From Plasmopara viticola (Eukaryota > Oomycota > Peronosporomycetes > Peronosporales > Peronosporaceae), in the NCBI GenBank assembly GCA_001695595.3, contig MBPM02000220.1, forward strand, positions 1 to 59,230: DNA of 59,230 bases. The letters run 5' to 3'. Shown one piece after another: positions 1 to 10,789 of the stretch (the stretch's first letter is position 1; the number at the start of each line of letters is the position of its first letter). Below the pieces are notes generated by a model. The model had not been told where the DNA came from. It searched no databases and saw only the letters and a list, made by a program, of their open reading frames with translations. The position numbers and the translations under genes were made by a program.

Positions 1-112
1 TTATTTCACCATCCGAAACCTGTTGGACGCGCACTTCGCGCTACTCGAATTAGTTACGGGCTTTCATGGGCCACAAAGACGGCTGCATTTGCAACCCTCC
101 CTTGATGCCAAG

Positions 113-160
113 CTGCATTGATTTTTGGCCTCTACGCTGCATTGATTTTTGGCCTCTACG
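113..160. repeat. 24-bp direct tandem repeat, 2 copies
   Basis: A 24-base unit beginning ctgcattg and ending ctctacg occurs twice without interruption (113-136 and 137-160) and the copies are identical. This looks like a recent local duplication; no function is evident. Confidence 0.9.
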
Positions 161-2430
161 AGCAAAGCTCATGCTTTAAAAATAACAGCACAGGTACCGG
201 TCGCTCTTCGTTTTCGCTAGTAAGGGTTAAAATTAAAGTTTATCTTTTTGGCAAAAAAAATATCCTCAAGGACCAGGGAAATAAAAATGGCAATATCATC
301 AAGCGGGTGAGGCTCTCGCACTCTTCTTCTTGTATATGGCTAATGATGGGCACTGAGGCGTAAAGCCACTTGATTTGAGTCTCGAATGTCCCGAGAACAC
401 ATTCAGATATAGCAGATAGCAGCTTCCTTCTAGTAAAATTTGAGCTTCGCCAACGTCCACAATTTCTTTTCTGCAAGCAGAATAAGCGTAAATTCAAATC
501 TTCAGACAAAAGTTGACGACCTCCATTAGTGATGCACCACTCTTCGATCAAATCGAATTGCGAAAGTACATGCAACAGCGATGGCTAGGGCATTTTTGTC
601 TGCTCTTTGAGACGCAGACAGGACTGCTTCATCGGAAATCTGTAAATAGGTAGCTCTTCGTCGTTAGGCAAAACAGGGCAACCACAATCGTTTTGGAATC
701 ACGTGTTGCCGAGCTAAGCACCGTTTCGTCACCTCAGCTGTTAGTAAGTAAAAGTATGTGATCCCCATATGTTCCGAAGGGAGACTAAATTGGACTTTCG
801 TCTTACCCAATATATATAAAGAGTTGTAGGCAAGAGATGCGCCTTTGTAGGCTGATTGGCAGGGGAGGCGGGGTGCCTTACTGGAGCAGAAGCAAGTCCC
901 CGAGTCAACATGAGACTTATACGCATTATCAAAACTTTTTTACTGTGCTCTTGCCAGCTCTTAAGATAACATCAACAGTGATGATTGCGCGCGCAAGTTG
1001 ACGAAGGTATAAGAACTATTTCGGGTCTGACCCGTTGAGGAGTTTCGCGCGCCGACAATTGATTGCAGTCGGCCAAGATAAGCTTTGCTTACGCTTTGAA
1101 AGAGAGCAGCAGTAGCCAGTCACGCTCAGATCGATTGGTAGATGGAACGGGCAAGGACGAGTTCAGCTAAAAATGTGGATTCTGATAGATTCTTGTCTTC
1201 TGATAGTTTCTTGTCTTCTGATAGAATCTTGTCTTCGACAGAAACAAATTGTTTTGATCGTGGGCATGCCGTGACTGGAAAGTCGCAATCCTTATATCGA
1301 TTGACGGAGCCCAGCCATAAATGCCAGATGTCTAATCCAAACATTAGGCTTTCATGAGTCACGCCTCCTCTGTTGTGCGTACGGCTTCCTTATAAAGAGT
1401 ATCTGGTGAGGTGTACATCTGAAGCAAATATAAGAGAGATCTTTCGACGTAACAGTGAACGAGACCTTCTTGAGCGAGAGATTAAGCTCTGCTGTCAGCA
1501 CTGGCCATTAAAACGCTAAATGAAAATTTCTGAACATAAAAAACAGCTTCATAGGTAAGTAACATCGAGCGCCGACAGCATAGCTCTGCAAGTAAGTTTG
1601 CAAGGTTATACTTCTATAAGTAGATCACGAAGTGCGAGAGAAAGACGAGTAGCGCAGATCTTGCAAGACAGAGTGAGAAAGATGTACAGGTGGATCACCA
1701 AGAGCGGATAACAGAGCTCTGATGGAGACGAGAAAGTGCGTTCTGAAATGGGTACTTAGATGTAACAATGGTCCCACATAGGGATCTTACTCGAAGAGAT
1801 GGTTGACGATTCATCTGACCGTTGTAGTACTCTGATGTGAGCTAATAGAGATGTGTCAAATATACTAAATTCTAAGTTAAAGCGACTAAGCTCTTGAATG
1901 AGCTGAAAGCCACAAAGGCATTTCGCAAAAAAAAACTCTTGTGTATACAAATATAAGAGCAGCGTAAGCTATGTCTGAGCTTGGAAATCATACTGGATCT
2001 CAAGGATTCGGTATACAGTATGGTCTGGTCCACGTCATATGAATTCCTATCAGGTGGAAAATTAGACACGCGGAAACAAAAAAGTTTAGGCGATAACTAC
2101 TGCCATGAATTTAATGTGAGATTGTTAATGCCTTCTTTGCCAAAAAAGAGAAAAAATGGCATGGAGTTTGAGCCATAACATTCCAACTTGTCCTCGGATT
2201 CGCTTGTTTGATGACAACATTGGATTCCAGGTACTGGCTTATTCTTGCACAAAGTAAAACAGTGCAACAAAAAATTGTGCAAACATCCAAAACAAGTAAA
2301 ACATGCTTAAAAGCAGCATATCTAGGTACCGGCTTAAAATATGACTTCTATCAAATCTGTATGAATGCTTTGAATATACTCACCATGATGGCCGGTATGT
2401 CTAAGAAATACTATAGGGACTATCAAACGA
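161..2430. other. Unassigned region without a recognisable gene
   Basis: I see no convincing gene. The longest open frame is 111 codons on the minus strand (240-575); its product has no motif I recognise. Other open frames are 60-80 codons and overlap on both strands, as expected by chance. The stretch may be old transposon DNA. Confidence 0.5.
1184..1237. repeat. 18-bp tandem repeat, 3 copies
   Basis: Three copies of an 18-base unit (gatag..ttcttgtcttct type) lie at 1184-1201, 1202-1219 and 1220-1237, with one to three differences. Because 18 is a multiple of three, both strands stay open here: minus reads a repeated LSEDK-type hexamer, plus reads repeated FLSSD. Neither surrounding frame is recognisable, so coding is not claimed. 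Confidence 0.85.
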
Positions 2431-2572
2431 CCCGGTGATTTTGTCTGCTTGCACAACCGTTTTGACCACTCCGGGCTTCCGCCTGGTCAGTGTAGCTACA
2501 AGCAGATACATTGTCAATATATCTGTATGTAGCTACACTGAATTTATCAGACAGCTTTTAAGATCACCGGAA
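2431..2572. repeat. Imperfect inverted repeat (hairpin / MITE-like)
   Basis: The inner arms at 2488-2513 and about 2516-2540 (cagtgtagctac ... gtagctacactg) pair almost completely around a very short loop. Weaker outer arms continue the symmetry (ccggtgatttt at about 2432, aagatcaccgg at about 2564). The ~140-bp fold-back shape resembles a small non-autonomous DNA element, but no target duplication was found. Confidence 0.6.
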
Positions 2573-3860
2573 GCAAGACTTAAGGTCATAACGAGTTATA
2601 AACTTATGCCAGCATCGAAAAATGCGACTTTGTAGCAGAGAAAATTTCAGTCCTCGGCTGCTTTGTAAAAAGCCATGAGACTCAAAGAACGTGAAATTCG
2701 TGCTGGATCGATCTACGCCACGTTCCCAAAAGAAGGTGAGCAACTGATAAACCTAGTTGCTGATTATGCACATGTCTAATGCTTGCTGTGCAGTCATTGC
2801 AAAGCCTCCATACAATAAACACTGAGTAATTCTTGGCCAGCCAGATTTTTTTAACAGTATAAAAAATGCCACATGTTCGGGCATTGCAAATTGGCACAAA
2901 GCCGGTTGACGTCGTTTGTGACTTTCTCGACCTTTCCATTGGCTGTGCGCAACTGCAGGTTCATGAGGACAGTCACAAGTGACTTATTTTGCTTTGATCC
3001 AAGAACCTTTTAGGTAGTCGAATGATTTATCCACTTTAACTTCTTTTGCCATGAAGTAAGCAAAACGAACATATTTTTGCCCGCATCCTTCAAGGTTTCA
3101 GCCTCTTTGTAAGCTATTAAGACCAATTAATCTTGCGGACGGCGAATAGTACGTCGAAGTTGCCTCGACACGACAAAAAAGATGCCATTCTTTTCGTGGA
3201 ATATAACTTTGGCGTAACTTGGCCTATGCAAAAGAAGCAGAATTACAGCTTTATTGATCAACGAGATTATAAGATTAAAAGGCTCTAAGCGCTATTCTTT
3301 AACGCAGGCAAAATGCAAATGCATCTATAGTAAAAAGGCACACGGTCCGCTCTTTAATAGGGTAGATCCAGTAGATCCAGCTCAAGGCCTTGTTCTCAGC
3401 TGAAACTCCTGTCGTTGAAATGGATTGTCAGGAGATTGGTCACTACAAGAATTCACTACTAAAACAATTTTTGCTAGTGGTAGTTCTTTTAAGTAAATTC
3501 CATTGTTTCGAATTTAATTTAATAAATTTCAAGCCCTATGACTGTTTCTATCATTTTGAAAACATATATCATATCTTGGTTTTAGTTTATTCGTATATTG
3601 TTTCTTGAAACGATTTTCGAAATATATACATTCTACTTTTGAAAGCACATGGCGCTTCAGTTAGCAGTCACTTGAAGCCGAGAGAAAGCGGCCTTTTCTA
3701 TTAATACAGCACATTGGTGGTCGTGCATGTACATTTGGGTGGTCAAGTGTGTGAAGACCTGTGAGACCAACTACAAAAACAACCCACAGCTCACCTGTCG
3801 GCTCTTTTGCAGTACCAGCGGACTGTTGAAAGTCTGTTAGTCACAGATTATGCCTTCAAT
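2573..3860. other. Unassigned region, possibly decayed retroelement
   Basis: No intact gene. A minus-strand open frame at 2682-2939 (85 codons) shares a short TTSTGF-type stretch with the degenerate Gypsy integrase region near 8.7 kb, so this may be an old retroelement relic, but the match is too short to be sure. The plus-strand frame at 3390-3608 is AT-rich and unremarkable. Confidence 0.35.
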
Positions 3861-3884
3861 AATGCTAACGGCAACACTGGCTCG

Positions 3885-4690
3885 AGTAGTTGAAGACAAC
3901 TGCAAACTTCAGTCTTGGGGAGATAGCTACTGGGTTTTGCGGATCGTTGTGGGTAAGCGGCTTGGCTGACGACGGTCCGCGTCGGATTACTTTATTTAAT
4001 AAAATGGCAGCATGCTATCATGAAAGTCTAAGAGGCAATCTGCGATGGTACATCGAGTACCAAGGTAAAGTTCATGGCACTGTACTCTGCGGCTCAAGAG
4101 GCGGTCTGGCTATATCGGCTGTGTGTTGGAAACGCCGGCGGTCAATCAATTTTACGTTCATACTAAGCAGTGAAGGCTCATCTGGTTCGCGCTGCTTTAC
4201 TGAGAGAGGAAGAAGTCGATGGCTGCCATTTGTCGGCGGAAAATTAATTGTATTGGCATACTAATTGATGAACTGTTTGCTAACTGCATCGCATTGGTAT
4301 ACTAATTGATGAACTTTTTGCTAACTGCATCGCATTGGCATACTCATTGATGAACTGTTTGCTAACTGCATCCTATTGGCATACTAATTGATGAACTATT
4401 TGCTAACTGCATCGCATTGGCAAAAAAGTCTAATTTTTCACGCACGAAATAAACATATTGACACCAGGTATCACCCTCTACGTGACGAACAAAACTCATA
4501 TGATGCTTGCGTACAAGTCGATGAATGAGATGGTTGCGCACGGACAAACGAAGACGCTCACGAACTCATGCATGCAAGCTTCGTCTACAATCTATGCCTT
4601 GCGGCGTAAAGCGGCCAAGCACACACGCACACATCAAAATAGAAAGTTCAAGATGATGCAGCGGCTATGTGTCGTGTAAATCTTTTTAGA
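3885..4690 (+). pseudogene. Ty1/Copia RNase H fragment, decayed
   Basis: In mixed frames the plus strand gives the end of a Copia polyprotein: an MALYSAAQEAVWL segment near 4075-4120 (the RNase H region also seen in the better copy at 12.3-12.7 kb) and, near 4510-4560, DEMVAHGQTKTL, matching the DEMVADGLTKAL end of that copy. Between them the CIALAK region is expanded by a 41-bp tandem repeat. Stops and frameshifts interrupt it throughout, so it is dead. It is oriented opposite to the Copia elements at 10-22 kb. Confidence 0.75.
4252..4415. repeat. 41-bp minisatellite, 4 copies
   Basis: Four copies of a 41-base unit (starting attggcatactaattg) begin at 4252, 4293, 4334 and 4375; a partial fifth starts at 4416. 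Copies differ at one to three positions. The unit contains ctgcatcgcattggca, the CIALA codons of Copia RNase H, so the array arose by tandem duplication inside the dead pol gene. Confidence 0.92.
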
Positions 4691-5595
4691 TGTTTTTAGA
4701 ACTGGTAATTCTGTCTTTAATACTTAATGTAGGTGTGCGTACGCTACCCATTACTGTGGATACAGATCTCGTTTGGGTTCACAGTGGGTTCAGAACATTC
4801 CCGATTGTTTCTTATGGTTGCGCATTTAGAAACGAGAAGTAAATTTAAATGTAGCAGAGTTATTAAGGGAGCCTTTGAATATCACTTTTGATTTTACCGC
4901 TTCGATCACAAGCCGTCTTCGTCTTAATTTGACGCAACCTTTCAGAATTCGTATAGATATTTTCCTTGGCAAAAACATTTCGATACGCGATCGAGCCAGA
5001 AAGATCTTCTTTAATATACGCTTGAAAGTATTCCCCCAATGAGCATTTTGGTGGATCGGTAAGGTCCTTTTGGTGTTTTGATAGAGCTTCTAAGAGCGCG
5101 ATCGCAGAGCGCTTGATGATCAGTTGCATAGCTAAGATCCGTACCATAAGTCAGCAGTTATCGGCAGCAAGATCGGCAGGACCTAATGATCTGAATAATT
5201 AATAGATGGTTGATCGATTGAACGATACTCATTATCGTGCCAATTTAACGAAGTATAGGTTTGTACTTAGCTCCAGGATAGTACACCTGTTCCAAAGGTC
5301 AAAGAAATAGAGCAACGATGAACTAAGGTGCGGCGAGCGCTTATCAAAAATAAGCAGTCAAACGAGCTTAAGAACCTATGAGTGGCAAGTTTGCCAATTT
5401 GTGGGAGCCGATTTGAACGGACCAATCAGACAAATTCTAGTTTTATTACCAGTATCATTTGGCGCAGTCATCCCAAAACGCATATCTTTTTGCATGACCT
5501 GATTTATTCATTTGTGTGAAGTTGGTTGAGTAAATCATAAAGGCATGTCGTACATCCAAACTATTTCTAATTACTATAGGAGTAATGAGATAATA
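4691..5595. other. Unassigned region with one 94-codon minus-strand frame
   Basis: A minus-strand open frame at 4863-5147 encodes 94 residues with a balanced composition (IALLEALSKHQKDLTDPP, later YFQAYIKEDLSG), more coding-like than its neighbours, but I cannot assign it. The rest of the stretch shows nothing recognisable. Confidence 0.35.
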
Positions 5596-5599
5596 ATCG

Positions 5600-5690
5600 C
5601 ATAATATAATTTACTTGGCTACGCGGCAATGTTTCACATGATAGATCAGCCGCGATTGACAGTAAAGTCAGCAAAGTATCCGATCAAGTT
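5600..5690. repeat. Dispersed repeat, copy A
   Basis: This ~90-base block (ggctacgcggcaatg ... gatcaagttgatcgct) aligns with degenerate copies at 6716-6825 and about 43374-43450. The shared order is a cagcc..gattgacag part, an aagtcag part and a gatca.gttgatcgct part. It is probably a fragment of an LTR or other retroelement. Confidence 0.6.
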
Positions 5691-6089
5691 GATCGCTATT
5701 ATGATGCCAGTAGGTCTGTCTTTAGACCTGGGTTGACCTTGTTGCTGCTGTCTACTACCCCTCCAATCGAGCCGAAAAGATTGAATGCCAAAGGATCTCA
5801 TCGCCATCCGCTGTGGGCAAAGTTGCGAGATTGCACTTGCGCATGCGACATACCCATCACTTGAAGGCGGAGGTGCTTGTGGATCACCCGACAAGATAGA
5901 CAAATCGCCGAAGCAAGTATTTTAAGCCAAAAAAAATTCCTTTAGAATTTTATTTTTGAAATTTTTTTAGAACTTTCTAAGTTGATTTTAAAGATGGTAT
6001 TGTTTTTAATATTTGATTTCAGTATTTTGATAAAAACACTTAATTTTTTATGTATTTTTCTAACAAATATATTATTATGTTTTACGGAA
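5691..6089. other. Unassigned spacer
   Basis: A minus-strand frame of 85 codons covers 5646-5903 but overlaps the dispersed repeat and has no recognisable motif. It is followed by an AT-rich stretch at 5930-6080. No gene is called. Confidence 0.4.
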
Positions 6090-6413
6090 AAGGTTGGGGT
6101 GACGCCCTCCTTCCAAGCGCGGGGGCTAAATGCTCGCGCGCTTCGGGCAGGTGCTCTCGGGTATCTGCAGGTCTCTAACGAGTCTCACCCTCGACGCGAC
6201 GGTCTCCAGCACCAGAGCGCCACCTGGGCTTTTACCAAGTGAGAGATAAACAAAATAATGAAGACCCTCACGACCTCGGTGCTGGCTGCACTGCCCGCCG
6301 AACGAGACTAGACGTATGCGGACACCACTCCATGCCGTGGACTAGCCAGACTGAGCCTAGCACATGCATAACTTGGCAACGCGATAACGTAATACAATAC
6401 AATACAATACAAT
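6090..6413 (+). mobile_element. 5'-truncated retroposon with (AATAC)n tail, copy 1
   Basis: Positions 6273-6413 are nearly identical to 34971-35106, and both end in a short run of the pentamer aatac (about four units here). A GC-rich leader at 6090-6272 belongs to the longer copy. A simple-repeat tail on a sequence with a shared 3' end but different 5' ends is typical of 5'-truncated non-LTR retroposons (LINE 3' UTR or SINE). No coding motif is seen. Confidence 0.7.
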
Positions 6414-6715
6414 ATTATTATGTTTAAATAAAACATACTTGTTGAATAGCATAGGATGAGCAAAGATAAAGAGTAACAAGAAGTCAAGGATTGTGAAGCG
6501 TTTAACGATTTTGATTTGCAAAAAGCAACCCACGCAATATGCGATTTTGATTACTTATGACTGGAAGGGTCGATAGTTTACTAATAAGGACCGACAAAGA
6601 TAAAAAAGACGGTCATCTGTCGATTTGATTAGAACATCCCCTTGATACAGCTGACCCACACCGCAGCCACAAAACCATAAAATAAATGTCCTCAGGGACT
6701 TTAAGAGCCCGATCG
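6414..6715. other. Unassigned AT-rich spacer
   Basis: No open frame of note and no recognisable motif between the (AATAC)n tail and the dispersed repeat. Confidence 0.5.
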
Positions 6716-6825
6716 CATAATAATAATGTGATACGATAGGCTACGCAGCCATGCCTTCAATAGAAAAACCAGCCATGATTAACAGTTAAGTCACCAAGAA
6801 GTCAGCATTTGATCAGGTTGTTCAC
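6716..6825. repeat. Dispersed repeat, copy B
   Basis: Degenerate copy of the block at 5600-5690, in the same orientation, with ggctacgcagccatg, ccatgattaacagttaag and gatcaggttgttcact as the matching segments. The best match at 43.4 kb shares the sequence tttgatcaggttg. Confidence 0.6.
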
Positions 6826-7184
6826 TAGTCTAATCATGTAAGATGATTAGGCGATACCTATAGGATGTGCCTACATGAGGAATAGCATAGTTGACAATTT
6901 GCCATGTAGGTCTAATATTGCCGGTGTATTTACATATCAGCATGACAAAGAGATGCTAGACTGAGGCTTAGCGATTTATGCAGTAAACAGATGTACAGAG
7001 TCTGATCCTATATACTTACGACTGGCAAGATCGACAGTCTATCAATTATATGTGAAAAATCAGCGGAAAGACTCAATCCAACAAATGTTTGGTGTCGTCT
7101 TTATTAGATCTGATTGGCACACTCAATTTGGTATGCGATCAAATCCACACGATCTTCTTGAATTAATTGCTAGAGAATATTGAC

Positions 7185-7430
7185 TTGATGATTGTTGTGG
7201 AGTTGGTAGATAGCAAAGTGAACCGGTCGGGACTAAGTTCTTCCTGCTACCTCTGAGCCGACTCATATCTTTTGTTCAAAATGAGCTATCCATTATAAAC
7301 AGACTGTATACACGTCATATGAAGTTTACGTGACGCTCAAATATGCACAATTGACCGGCCGAATCGTAGTGCCAATCACAAATGGCTTAGCTGACGTTCG
7401 GATCGATCAAAAGCTCTGCTTTCAGGCAAA
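7185..7430. repeat. LTR-like dispersed repeat, copy 1
   Basis: This block aligns over ~240 bases with 42985-43210; conserved parts include tacacgtcatatg, caaatatgcacaattga and the stretch around gccaatcac. It lies just past the integrase end of a minus-strand Gypsy remnant, where a 3' LTR would be expected, so it is probably that LTR. Exact LTR ends could not be set. Confidence 0.55.
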
Positions 7431-7744
7431 CGTAAGCAAGTCATGCCTTTTGACAGGTGGGCAAGTCAATCCGCGCACTATACTTCGCGGTGGAGGTCCT
7501 CAAATTCTTTATCCAACTTTGCCCAGTGCGAAACGTGCTTCATCTCTCTATTTGGTTCCTATATGCTCTCAGTTGTTTTAAATAACCTTCCCACTTGACA
7601 CGCCATTCGAGTCTACGTTGCACATTGCAAGACTCTAAATTTTTAAAGTGAACGTGTGATTTACCAGTCTCTCCATCGACAATGCTTGGTGCGATTTTGA
7701 CGTGGGTTGTGTATTAATATTGTCTAGACTTGGCACATAATGCG

Positions 7745-7942
7745 TCAATAACTCGCCGGGTGTAGTCGTGAGAACCTCGCAGGCAATTTCAGCTTTGCTT
7801 TTTTTACAACTTTGTCGTCGATTGTCTTGATAATACGAACTGAACCGACTTGGTTTGCAATCATTTTACTCTTTTGCCCTCCATATCTTTGAGGCAATTC
7901 TCGGTAGCAAGTTCTTGGAATCCAAAAAAAGCTTCGCGCCAA
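7745..7942 (-). pseudogene. Possible Gypsy integrase C-terminal end
   Basis: The 65-codon frame reads CYRELPQRYGGQKSKMIANQ and ends PARFSRLHPASY. The L-P-x-x-Y-x-G ... R-L-H-P pattern is like the end of Gypsy integrases before the 3' LTR. Position fits; similarity is weak. Confidence 0.4.
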
Positions 7943-8092
7943 TTCTTGTTATAACACTGCCTCTGTATTTCTTGAACGGCGAACAAGTTCTTTCATGGAA
8001 GTTCGATTAACTTCTCACGTTTTTCCACAAACTTCTTGGCAATTAGGATCGACTAACCTCTCGTGTTGAGCTCGATAACTCGTTTTGTAATA

Positions 8093-8731
8093 TCAACCTT
8101 GGTAGTCACCAAGTGGTGAATACTTTGTCAAAAAGACTGACAAGTGTTGCATGTGCATATTTAATAGTACTTGAATGGTTTGCCAACCCATACACAACGA
8201 TGCGTTTTCAGAACCAGATTTTGACGTCCTGTCTACCGGTAGCTTTGAGCTTGATGAGCCGCTATTATACTCAACTTGACTTTCATTTGATTCATCAGCA
8301 ATTTTCAAAGCTTTGACTTGAATTCTGAATTCCTGTTGCTGATGATGACTTGGGGAAACTCTATGAGAAATGATCTGGTGACGTCTTCAGCATCAGCTTT
8401 GTTGTGACTTACAACGTGCTTTCTGCGCCTCGACAACTTATCTACGACCATCAAAATAGCGTAGTACTTAATTGAAAGTGGCAATCCATGTTAAATACCA
8501 ATAGAAAACTTTCCAATACTCGGTCAAAATTAGGATCGGCATCATTTTTTCGATCTTATTGAGACTGCTTGATTTCCATTGCGTACATGCTTTATATGAT
8601 GTAGCGCATCCCTTAACGTCTTTTTTTAAGTTGGCAGATAAACCATTGCGCAATCTAAAAATGTGTGCGTTAAATCTAGGATAAGTAACTACTGGCCCAT
8701 CAAGTTGCTCACTGAAAATACTCGTGCGCAA
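8093..8731 (-). pseudogene. Gypsy integrase fragment, broken
   Basis: RLRNGLSANLKKDVKGCATS followed by YKACTQWKSS fits the H2C2 zinc-binding region that precedes the integrase core (the second half CxxC-like spacing is kept, the histidines are damaged). Further on, mixed frames read a YFDGRR / VVDKLSRRRKHVV segment that resembles the core's VVDRLSK stretch. Several stops interrupt it. Confidence 0.65.
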
Positions 8732-9049
8732 GATGTCATTAACCAGTACACAAAACCAGTTGACGTTGTCATCTGCTTGAGATATGGCATCTCTCTCATC
8801 TTGACAATCTTGGAATTTGTTTACTGCTTCATATCCAGTCCGAGATTTACTGAATAGTAAATTCTTTGTGGAGCCTTTTTAAAACTATGTACTTGATAAT
8901 GAAATCAGTGAATTATCAAAATTCGGTAGGGTAGCTCTCTTTCCAAAGTCCACGTCGTCGAGAAGTACGCAAGCCACGGATTTATGCAAGTCACGTAGCC
9001 CTGATACCATGCAAAAGTAACGTCTCGATGTAACACCAAAATTGAAATA

Positions 9050-9571
9050 TTACACGTTGTCGCATTTATGCACTAATGGCGACAGATTTCTTTGACCCGC
9101 ATCATGATCCGCCTGACGAAATAACGCATCCGCTCTGACGTTCCGCACACCTCTCAAATGATGAAGCACAAAATCAGCTTGGAAGAGAATGTAAGAAAAT
9201 GCGTCAACTTTGGTGAAACTTTGAAGTGATGCACCATCCATCGACATGCAAAATTGTCCGTTAAAGTATTAGATGATCAACCATGGAAAAAAGTGTCGCT
9301 ATTTTTCCAGCGCCACCTTGACGGCGAGAAACTCTCTCTCGTGCGGTGGCCAATTTATCTCGTGTTGCTCAAGTTTCTTAGAGTAAAATGTCATCGGATG
9401 ATTGTCTCTAAAGCATGGAGATAGCACTGCGCCGAGACAATGACCGGATGCTACTGTGGTGACTAGAAATCCCTTGGAGAAATGGAAAATGTTCAAAATC
9501 AGAGCTTGTTGCTCAAAAAGTATTTTCTTCTTCTGCACCCCACCACTCGACGTCTTTTTTCGTAAAATCAC
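9050..9571 (-). pseudogene. Gypsy RNase H domain, broken
   Basis: The segment FLVTTVASGHCLGAVLSPC followed by FYSKKLEQHEINWPPHEREF and LAVKVALEK is the Ty3/Gypsy RNase H signature. The usual TDAS is TVAS here, so a catalytic Asp is lost. A stop and a shift follow, then LHHLRGVRNVRADALFRQAD, the H-x-x-G-x-x-N-x-x-ADALSR end of the domain. The domain hydrolyses the RNA strand of the RNA:DNA hybrid in live elements; this copy is dead. Confidence 0.85.
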
Positions 9572-9619
9572 TCAATAATTTTACATGGGTAGCAAAATCA
9601 TAGATTAAACGTCAATAAT

Positions 9620-9860
9620 GACTGCGGGAAAGACTAAATAGCTCGTTCTAGGACTGTAATGACGCCATTCCTTGAATCGCGGGTGTCTTTTTGTCTTATC
9701 AATGTGCAATCCGATACCTGATATTGTGTGTCACAGAAGGTCAACAGACGATAATTCAAACGAGCATTTGTTACGCAGAACTCCACAAACTCGTCGGAGT
9801 GTGACGACAAGAGCGAGTCGCATGTGCGACCGGTGCGCAAGATGCAAGCGGTAATAAGTT
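9620..9860 (-). pseudogene. Gypsy reverse transcriptase, C-terminal part
   Basis: In mixed frames this reads LRRVCGVLRNKCSFELSSVD, then HTISGIGLHIDKTK. It matches the Gypsy RT pattern in which the palm is followed by K-x-x-KC-x-F and an LGH-x-I-S-x-x-G segment (here the LG is damaged). The catalytic YxDD box is not present in the window. Frameshifts separate the pieces, so it cannot make a functional enzyme. Confidence 0.72.
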
Positions 9861-10037
9861 ACAATCACGGGCTTTTTGACCTCAGGTGTATAGAGTTCAA
9901 CCTGGACTAATACGAGGCCGTCGACGCTTGAGAAAATGGTGCAAAGCGGACACAAAGCTAAGTGGTTACGCGCGATAAAAAGTAAAATTTAATCATTGGC
10001 GTAGCAAAAGACACGAACGCTTGCGGATCTGCGATCG

Positions 10038-10784
10038 TTATGCTGGCATAGCACCTCCCGATTGCTCATTAAGCTGTGTCCCAACGCGGGTGGGCCTCAC
10101 CTTCGACTCCATGAGCAAAGTCTGGTAGGTCTCCCTTGCTGTTGCATCATGCTGTTCTTGCTCGTGTTCATCTCGTTCAGCATGCAGCAAGTAATCTGGA
10201 TTAGCGTGCGGCTTATGCGCTCTGTAGTGCCATCTTGCCTCGAGTTGCGTGGCACAGTTGGCTTTTATTTGATTTTGTTTTGCTGACAAAATGCTGCTTA
10301 ATTCTGCGCTGTGATGCTCGCCGCCGCTGCCACTGAGTAGTACCTTGACGTCAATGAAGCACTTGAGCTTCATGTCATGGAAGTATCTTTTAAACGCCTC
10401 CAACACGTCGCTCTTCTTGTACAACGAGTAAATCGTCGCAGAACGACTTCGCATCGCAAGGTATCTCACGATGTGGCGGCAGACACCAGCATTTTTGGTG
10501 GCTTTAGATAAATCCGAATCGCTGCTCTTGAATGTTTTTCGCACTTCTTCAGTCGTCATACACATGTCGCATACACCACTTGCGCCCACGCAGTCGCCAT
10601 CGATGTGACCACCTTTGATCAATTTGTTCACGGTTAAGCTGAATACGTGCCCTAGCCTGTGGTGCAACAATTCGGCTTCGTTTCTGACTGTGTGGCGCTC
10701 GGCGCTCGACTCGACGTCTAACATTACTAGTATGGCACGCTGCGTTCCGGTCGCAATACTCCATCCATTTTGCTTGCGATGCAA
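10038..10784 (-). pseudogene. Copia 1 GAG-pre-integrase and integrase start
   Basis: The 248-codon frame contains LLHHRLGHVFSLTVNKLIKG and CDMCMTTEEVRKTFKSS, the LGH and C-x-x-C segments of the GAG-pre-integrase domain that leads into the Copia integrase. Past about residue 140 it diverges from the family through small indels (GSGGEHHSAELSSILSAKQN corresponds to the region before the integrase core). It is cut off near 10.03 kb. Confidence 0.75.
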
Positions 10785-10789
10785 TATTG

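Larger units (their letters stand above)
7600..9960 (-). mobile_element. Ty3/Gypsy retrotransposon remnant
   Basis: Read on the minus strand, the order is RT thumb (about 9620-9850), RNase H (9299-9571), tether to ADALF-R (9050-9247), integrase zinc finger and core (8093-8731) and a degenerate C-terminal end (7745-7942). This is the Ty3/Gypsy order (RT-RNase H-integrase). Gag, protease and the RT palm are missing, and all frames are broken, so it is a dead 5'-truncated copy. It abuts a Copia remnant on its 5' side near 9.96-10.03 kb. Confidence 0.82.

Noticed and set aside
1126..1362. Repeat-containing small protein (LSEDK repeats)
   Set aside because: Both strands are open because the repeat unit is 18 bases; there is no independent sign of coding.
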